Made by a program: the position numbers and the translations under genes. From contig JAEYGD010000353.1 in NCBI GenBank assembly GCA_023402505.1, positions 1 to 8,582 of the forward strand: a stretch of 8,582 nucleotides of DNA, in the 5' to 3' direction. The notes beneath the pieces are model-generated. The model ran no database searches, was not told where the DNA came from, and worked only from the letters and a program-made list of their open reading frames with translations. Origin of the DNA: Actinomycetes bacterium. Lineage in GTDB: Bacteria > Actinomycetota > Actinomycetes > Mycobacteriales > Micromonosporaceae. This document shows, piece after piece, positions 4,908 through 8,582 of this stretch. Positions within the stretch are counted from its first letter, which is position 1, and the number at the start of each line of letters is the position of its first letter.

Positions 4908-6140
4908 GTGAGCGTGGCACGCAGCATCGACCCGGACCAGATCGGCTTCGACCCCGCGCGCCTGGCGCGGATCGACGAGCACTTCGGCAGGTACGTCGAC
5001 GACGGCCGGCTCGCCGGCTTCCAGGTGGTCGTCACCCGCCGCGGCGAGGTGGCGCACTCCTCGACGTACGGGCGGCGGGACGTCGAGTCGGGCGCCCCGG
5101 TGGAGGCGGACACGCTCTGGCGCATCTACTCGATGACCAAGCCGGTCACCTCCGTCGCCGCGATGATGCTCTGGGAGGAGGGCCGGTTCGAGCTGACCGA
5201 CCCGATCGACCGCTGGCTGCCGGAGTTCGCCGACCTCCGGGTCTACGCCAAGGGCTCGACGCTCAAGCCGTACACGGTGCCCGCGGTCGAGCCCATCCGG
5301 GTCTGGCACCTGCTCACCCACACCGCCGGCCTGACGTACGGCTTCATGCAGACCTCGGTGGTCGACGGGCTCTACCGGGCCGCCGGGTACGACCTGTACC
5401 CGCCCGCCGACGTCGACCTGGCCACCGCCTGCGCCGCCTTCGGCGAACTGCCGCTGCTCTTCCAGCCGGGCACCGCCTGGGGCTACTCGGTCGCCACCGA
5501 CGTGCTGGGCCGGCTGGTCGAGGTGGTCTCCGGGCAGAGCCTCGACGCGTTCTTCGCCGACCGGATCTTCGGCCCGCTGGGCATGACCGACACGCACTGG
5601 TGGGTGCAGGGCGACACCGCCGAGCGGCTCGCCGCCCTGTACGCGCCCGACCCGCGCACCGGACGGGCCTTCCGGTACGACAAGCTCGGCGCCCTGGCGT
5701 ACGAGAAGCCGAACCTGCTCTCCGGGGGCGGCGGCCTGATCTCCAGCGCCACGGACTACGACCGCTTCACGCGGATGCTGCTGCGTGGCGGCGAGTTGGA
5801 CGGCGTACGCCTGCTCGGTCCGCGCACGGTGCGCTTCATGACCCGCAACCACCTTCCCGGCGGGCAGGACCTGGACACCCTGTCCACCGGCGGCTTCGCC
5901 GAGACCACGCTGGAGGGCATCGGCTTCGGGCTCGGGTTCGCGGTGGTGGAGGACCCGGTCCCGTCGCGGGTGCCGAGCAGCGCCGGTGAGTACTACTGGG
6001 GCGGGGTGGCGAGCACCGCCTTCTGGGTGGACCCGGCCGAGGAGATCACCGCGCTGTTCTTCACCCAGCTGTTGCCGTCGAGCACCTGGCCGATCCGGTC
6101 GCAGCTGCGCCAACTGGTCTACTCGGCCCTGGTGGACTAG
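4908..6140 (+). CDS. Serine hydrolase of beta-lactamase fold (family VIII carboxylesterase, EstB-like)
   Basis: This 410-residue protein of the beta-lactamase/AmpC-like superfamily has no signal peptide, so it is probably cytoplasmic. The catalytic S75-M-T-K78 motif sits in 'WRIYSMTKPVTSVAAMML'. The second motif is Y193-S-V (in AWGYSVATDVLG) rather than the Y-x-N of class C beta-lactamases. In place of KTG the C-terminal region has W364-G-G366 (YYWGGVASTAFWVDP). This SMTK/YSx/WGG combination is that of family VIII esterases such as EstB, which hydrolyse small esters through Ser, Lys and Tyr. Beta-lactam hydrolysis is possible but usually weak in that family. The start is set at GTG 4908 because a TACGTT -10 lies 7 nt upstream; an upstream ATG at 4764 would overlap the divergent gene and its promoter. 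The true ester substrate is unknown. Confidence 0.92.
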   Translation: MSVARSIDPDQIGFDPARLARIDEHFGRYVDDGRLAGFQVVVTRRGEVAHSSTYGRRDVESGAPVEADTLWRIYSMTKPVTSVAAMMLWEEGRFELTDPIDRWLPEFADLRVYAKGSTLKPYTVPAVEPIRVWHLLTHTAGLTYGFMQTSVVDGLYRAAGYDLYPPADVDLATACAAFGELPLLFQPGTAWGYSVATDVLGRLVEVVSGQSLDAFFADRIFGPLGMTDTHWWVQGDTAERLAALYAPDPRTGRAFRYDKLGALAYEKPNLLSGGGGLISSATDYDRFTRMLLRGGELDGVRLLGPRTVRFMTRNHLPGGQDLDTLSTGGFAETTLEGIGFGLGFAVVEDPVPSRVPSSAGEYYWGGVASTAFWVDPAEEITALFFTQLLPSSTWPIRSQLRQLVYSALVD

Positions 6141-6172
6141 GCCGTTCCCCGGCGGCGGGACTTCGCTGTCCA

Positions 6173-6178
6173 TAGCCT
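6173..6178 (+). promoter_or_regulatory. -10 element (TAGCCT) for a leaderless Rossmann-protein mRNA
   Basis: TAGCCT is followed by six nucleotides and GTG at 6185, the same hexamer and spacing as before the pentapeptide gene on the other strand. The GGGG directly before the GTG is too close to act as a Shine-Dalgarno. This gives the gene its own promoter although it lies only 44 bp after the esterase stop. Confidence 0.5.
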
Positions 6179-6184
6179 TGGGGC

Positions 6185-6826
6185 GTGAGCAACATCGTCG
6201 TGTTCGGGGCGGGTGGGACCGCGGGCTCCCGGGTCACCACCGAGGCGTTCAACCGTGGGCACCGGGTCACCGCCGCGGTGCGCCGGCCGGAGGCCACGTC
6301 GTACTTCCCGGCGGGCGTGCGGGTCGTCACCGGAGACGCGACGAGCGAGCGGAGCGTACGCGAGCTGGCGCCGGAGGCGGACGCGCTGGTGGTGGCGATC
6401 GGCGGCGGGGAGCACGGCCTGTGGCTCGCCGCGGCGCGGGCCCTGGTGGTGGCACTGCGCGACGTGCCGGACCCGCCCCGCGTGATCCACATCGACGGCG
6501 GCGCCACCCTGCTCACCCCGAAGGGCACCCGCTACCTGGACGAGCCGGACTTCCCGGACGAGTACCGGGACGCGGCGCTCGGGCAGGCCGAGGCCCTGGA
6601 CTACTACCGCTCGTCGGCCGACGGGGTCCGCTGGACGTACGTGTCGCCGCCGCCGCTGGAGTTCCACCCGGGCGAGCGCACCGGCCACTACCGGACCGGC
6701 GGCGACCAGCCGGTCACCGACCACGAGGGCCGGTCCGTGCTGACCTACGAGGACCTGGCGGTGGCGGTGGTCGACGAGATCGAGAGCCCGCGCCACGAGA
6801 ACGCCCGGTTCGCCGTCGCGTACTGA
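6185..6826 (+). CDS. NAD(P)-binding Rossmann-fold protein (atypical SDR / NmrA-like, NAD(P)H-binding)
   Basis: This 213-residue protein opens with SNIVVFGAGGTAGSRVTTEAFNRGHRVTAAVRRPE. It is a dinucleotide-binding beta-alpha-beta unit with the GxxGxxG glycine motif G8-A-G-G11-T-A-G14, typical of atypical short-chain dehydrogenases. 'VVTGDATSERSVRELAPEADALVVAIGG' follows the usual second half of the Rossmann domain. Arg33-Arg34 after the second strand would favour NADPH over NADH, by family analogy. The catalytic YxxxK of classical SDRs is not evident, so it may be a reductase of flavin/quinone-type substrates or a redox sensor. The C-terminal part (TDHEGRSVLTYEDLAVAVVDEIESP) matches the substrate-domain end of this family. 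It starts at GTG 6185, probably leaderless. It converges on the caspase-like gene with an 18-bp gap. Confidence 0.92.
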   Translation: MSNIVVFGAGGTAGSRVTTEAFNRGHRVTAAVRRPEATSYFPAGVRVVTGDATSERSVRELAPEADALVVAIGGGEHGLWLAAARALVVALRDVPDPPRVIHIDGGATLLTPKGTRYLDEPDFPDEYRDAALGQAEALDYYRSSADGVRWTYVSPPPLEFHPGERTGHYRTGGDQPVTDHEGRSVLTYEDLAVAVVDEIESPRHENARFAVAY

Positions 6827-6849
6827 CCGCCGGTGGCGACCGTGTCAGT
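6822..6849. terminator. Inverted repeat spanning both convergent stop codons
   Basis: ACTGAC (6822-6827) pairs with GTCAGT (6844-6849). Directly inside, CGCC (6828-6831) pairs with GGCG (6835-6838) around a GGT loop, leaving a 5-nt bulge (6839-6843). The TGA of the plus-strand Rossmann gene (6824-6826) and the TGA of the minus-strand caspase-like gene (6845-6847) lie in opposite arms. The structure can act on both transcripts; no T-tract follows. Confidence 0.5.
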
Positions 6850-7483
6850 GCTCGGGCGCCACCGCAGCGCGGCGTGGCTGGGCCGGGACCCGGGGCCGGA
6901 CCGGCGGGCGCCACGCCCGGCCGTTGGCGTAGATGACCCGGAAACCGAGGTACGAGGCGAGCGGCGCCCAGTGCGCCGAGCCCATCCGGAGTTCGGCGGC
7001 GTTGTGCCGGTGCCCGTTGGCGAGCACGTCGAGCAGCACGGTTTCGAAGGCGGCCGATTCGACCCAGTCGACCTCGCGGGTGAAACCGCAGACCAGGGCC
7101 GCGCCGGTGATCTCCAGGAAGTCGCGTAGGACGGCGTCGGAGGCGCGCAGCACCGAACAGCTGCCGAAGTAGAGCCGCCGCCCCTCGCACCGGCCGGCCA
7201 TCCGCTCGGCGACGTCGGCGAGCGGCACCGACTCCCAGTCGGTCAGGCAGAGCCGGCTCGGCTCCCCGTGCATCGCGAAGAAGCCGACCCGGTAGTCGGC
7301 GTACTGCTTGAGCAGCCACCGGTCGACGAAGTAGAACAGCTCGTCCCGGGTCGCCGCGTCCTTGTGGATGAAGCGGATCTTTCCCAGGCGTTCGAGCAGT
7401 TCGAGGGTGGGCAGGACGGAGCCGCGCTCGTTGAGGTCGCGGTGCCACTGGCCCTCGACGCAGAAGACACCGCCGCGCGCCAT
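6845..7483 (-). CDS. Small stand-alone caspase-like (CHAT-type) protein, possibly DUF6642 family
   Basis: This 212-residue cytoplasmic protein starts at ATG 7483, where GGAGG lies 7 nt upstream; longer readings to 7546 lack such a site. The N-terminus (RGGVFCVEGQWHRDLNERGSVLPTLELLERLG) is strand-helix-like. The strand 'YRVGFFAMHGE' then places His72-Gly73, and 'RRLYFGSCSVL' places Cys109, 37 residues later. 'FLEITGAALVCGFTREVDWVESAAFETVLLDVL' parallels the 'FL.aGA..VvaslW.vDd..tA.Lm..FY' segment that follows the catalytic Cys in CHAT proteins. The His-Gly and (G/S)-S/A-C dyad spacing matches a caspase fold. I infer a cysteine peptidase or an inactive relative. I recall similar proteins under the label DUF6642, unverified. 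The tail (about 177-212) is Pro/Arg-rich and probably disordered. No sensor domain or partner protease target is fused. Confidence 0.75.
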   Translation of the reverse strand: MARGGVFCVEGQWHRDLNERGSVLPTLELLERLGKIRFIHKDAATRDELFYFVDRWLLKQYADYRVGFFAMHGEPSRLCLTDWESVPLADVAERMAGRCEGRRLYFGSCSVLRASDAVLRDFLEITGAALVCGFTREVDWVESAAFETVLLDVLANGHRHNAAELRMGSAHWAPLASYLGFRVIYANGRAWRPPVRPRVPAQPRRAAVAPEH

Positions 7484-7778
7484 CCGTCCACCTCCCCTCA
7501 CTCGCGGCGCTGACGTTACCGGCTCCGGGTGCGGCGGGAACATCACCCACGGTGTGACCGGATGCGACGTTCCGTCCGGTTCCGGCGTGGCTGCTGCGGT
7601 CCGGAGCGGAATGGCCGATTCGCAAATCGCCGCAATTCACAGGTAAGACTCAGCAAGCGCGGAATCTGAGGACAATTCTCGTTAATTCCTGCCTAAGCGA
7701 CTGATCAGTGCCAGGGTGGAAATCGCGGGACGTCCCGGTCGATGTCCCACCCCATCGTTTCCTAACGGGAGGACTTCT
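7484..7778. promoter_or_regulatory. Palindrome-rich divergent intergenic region
   Basis: This 295-bp gap separates the caspase-like gene from the zinc DD-peptidase and holds no gene. For the minus gene, TAACGT (7518-7513) is a possible -10, about 30 bp before the start. GGGAAC (7536-7541) and GTTCC (7569-7573) form a loose inverted repeat. Bases 7615-7710 are clearly less GC-rich than the surroundings and would suit the plus-strand promoter; GGAAT (7661) with GTT (7681) weakly resembles ECF-type promoters but has the wrong spacing. The 7700-7752 stretch carries the nested inverted repeats listed separately. I see no match to the ydaO (cyclic-di-AMP) riboswitch that precedes some actinomycete wall hydrolases. 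Confidence 0.5.
7700..7752 (+). repeat. Nested inverted repeats in the leader of the zinc DD-peptidase gene
   Basis: Three elements lie within 53 bp. ACTGATCAGT (7700-7709) is a perfect 10-bp palindrome. CGGGACGTCCCG (7726-7737) is a perfect 12-bp palindrome. GGGTGG (7714-7719) and CCACCC (7747-7752) are complementary arms enclosing the second palindrome. As DNA they could be regulator sites; as RNA they could fold into a stem-loop 27 nt before the ribosome binding site region. No known motif matched by eye. Confidence 0.4.
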
Positions 7779-8579
7779 GTGCGCATGAAGACCCTCAAGC
7801 GGGCCGCTGTCGCATTCGCCCTGGCGTTGCCCGGGGCCGCGATCGCCACCGTGGTCGCCGCACCGGCCGCCCACGCCGATGCCTGTTACACGTGGACGCG
7901 GAACCTCTACCAGGGGCGGTCCGGCGACGACGTCCGTCAACTCCAACTCCGCGTCGCCGGGTGGGCCGGCAACCGCGACATCGTCGAACTCGACGGCCGG
8001 TACGGGCCGAAGACCGCCGCCGCCGTACGGCGCTTCCAGTCGGCGTACGGGCTGCGTGCCGACGGCGTCGCGGGCCCCCAGACGTACCGCAAGATCTACG
8101 ATCTGCAGGACAACGACTGCACGCCGCGGCACTTCAGCTTCAACGAGATGGACGACGGCTGCGGCCGCAACGGCTGGACCGGAGGTCCCCTCTCCGCGGC
8201 CGAGACCCGGCAGAACGCCCTGCGGACCATGTGGAAGCTGGAGGCGATGCGGCGCGGCCTCGGCGACCGCCCGCTCTACGTGACCAGCGGCTTCCGCAGC
8301 CGCGCCTGCAACGACCAGGTCGGCGGCGCCGGCGACAGCCAGCACCTCTACGGCAACGCCGCCGACGTGGTGTCGCGCAGCCGGTCCCTGTGCGACGTGG
8401 CCCGCGACGCCCGCAACCGCGGCTTCAGCGGCATCCTCGGGCCCGGCGCGCCGGACCACGACGACCACATCCACGTGGACTCGCGCCGGGAGAACAACCG
8501 CGACGACACGGCCAACACGACCGTCTGGTCGGCGCCGGACTGCGGGGTCGGCACCCGCACCCGCGTCCGCATGGACTGA
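7779..8579 (+). CDS. Secreted zinc D-Ala-D-Ala carboxypeptidase (peptidase M15A) with peptidoglycan-binding domain
   Basis: A 266-residue precursor with a Sec signal peptide (cleavage at AHA33-DAC). The mature start DACYTW and overall sequence closely follow the Streptomyces albus G zinc DD-carboxypeptidase. Residues about 47-110 form a peptidoglycan-binding domain (DDVRQLQLRV, YGPKTAAAVRRFQSAYGLRADGVAGPQT). The C-terminal M15 catalytic domain carries SQH189LYGNAAD196 and H227DDH230IH232V: by family analogy the zinc ligands are His189, Asp196 and His232, with Asp229/His230 catalytic. All six cysteines of the family are present (36, 114, 128, 177, 205, 255), predicted as three disulfides. It removes the terminal D-Ala of stem peptides and can affect crosslinking. 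The end, after His232, has an extra Arg/Asn/Asp-rich stretch and a basic tail relative to the albus enzyme. Start: GGAGG with 6-nt spacing favours GTG 7779 over the ATG at 7785. Confidence 0.95.
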   Translation: MRMKTLKRAAVAFALALPGAAIATVVAAPAAHADACYTWTRNLYQGRSGDDVRQLQLRVAGWAGNRDIVELDGRYGPKTAAAVRRFQSAYGLRADGVAGPQTYRKIYDLQDNDCTPRHFSFNEMDDGCGRNGWTGGPLSAAETRQNALRTMWKLEAMRRGLGDRPLYVTSGFRSRACNDQVGGAGDSQHLYGNAADVVSRSRSLCDVARDARNRGFSGILGPGAPDHDDHIHVDSRRENNRDDTANTTVWSAPDCGVGTRTRVRMD

Positions 8580-8582
8580 ACC

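Noticed and set aside
4379..5989. Long plus-strand open frame (536 codons) across the pentapeptide and esterase genes
   Set aside because: It is Arg/Gly/Ala-rich with no domain signal and runs out of frame through two well-supported genes.
4232..6140. Antibiotic resistance pair (Qnr-like protein plus beta-lactamase)
   Set aside because: The hydrolase has esterase-type motifs and no signal peptide, and pentapeptide proteins are common without resistance roles; the sequence does not support calling a resistance island.
4830..6173. Minus-strand open frame antisense to the esterase
   Set aside because: Compositionally biased shadow frame; no recognisable motif and no ribosome binding site.
7484..7546. 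Upstream extension of the caspase-like gene to 7546
   Set aside because: ATG 7483 has an ideal GGAGG at 7 nt spacing; the extension (Pro/Arg/Gly-rich) would cover the likely promoter.
7615..7778. ydaO (cyclic-di-AMP) riboswitch before the zinc DD-peptidase
   Set aside because: Such riboswitches precede some actinomycete wall hydrolases, but the conserved sequence blocks I know for that class are not present by eye.
1..8582. Mobile element, CRISPR array, tRNA or rRNA
   Set aside because: No transposase or integrase frame, no spaced direct repeats and no recognisable RNA gene were found; composition is even across the window.

Overview
The window is very GC-rich, shows strong third-position G/C bias, and uses GTG as well as ATG starts. 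Together with the protein families present (a PBP4/R39-type DD-peptidase, an Albus-G-type zinc DD-peptidase, a deazaflavin/F420-type oxidoreductase and a cysteine-less HesB-like protein), this points to a filamentous actinomycete. A Micromonospora-like genome is my best guess, from general resemblance only. I see no mobile element, CRISPR array, tRNA, rRNA or prophage gene. It looks like ordinary chromosome with nine complete genes plus one gene of uncertain function that may be the most interesting.

Layout. A small HesB/IscA-like gene lacking all cysteines (36-317, minus) diverges from a secreted S13-family DD-carboxypeptidase (595-2175, plus). The latter converges, across a strong hairpin, on a minus-strand block. 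In transcription order (right to left) that block holds a pentapeptide-repeat protein (4825-4232), a membrane-anchored protein with an extracytoplasmic beta-rich domain (4053-3112), a deazaflavin-dependent oxidoreductase (3043-2606) and a DUF1330 protein (2578-2231). Diverging from the pentapeptide gene are a family VIII esterase/beta-lactamase-fold hydrolase (4908-6140) and an NAD(P)-binding Rossmann protein (6185-6826), both plus. The Rossmann gene converges on a minus-strand gene (7483-6845) whose product looks like a stand-alone caspase-like (CHAT-type) protein with a His-Gly and Gly-Ser-Cys dyad. Across a 295-bp intergenic region rich in palindromes lies a secreted zinc DD-carboxypeptidase with a peptidoglycan-binding domain (7779-8579, plus).

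How they fit together. Two exported enzymes of unrelated mechanism (serine S13 and zinc M15) act on the same D-Ala-D-Ala bond of peptidoglycan stem peptides, giving a loose cell-wall theme. The oxidoreductase and DUF1330 genes are 27 bp apart and probably co-transcribed. The pentapeptide, esterase and Rossmann genes share an unusual start architecture: a TAnnnT -10 element 6-7 nt before the start codon and no Shine-Dalgarno, as expected for leaderless mRNAs. The others mostly have clear GGAGG-type sites. Both convergent gene pairs end in inverted repeats that could terminate transcription in both directions.

The strongest candidates for something under-described are the small caspase-like protein, the uninterrupted 29-repeat pentapeptide solenoid with stacked cysteines, and the palindromic leader before the zinc peptidase. 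None of these amounts to a proven new system from sequence alone.
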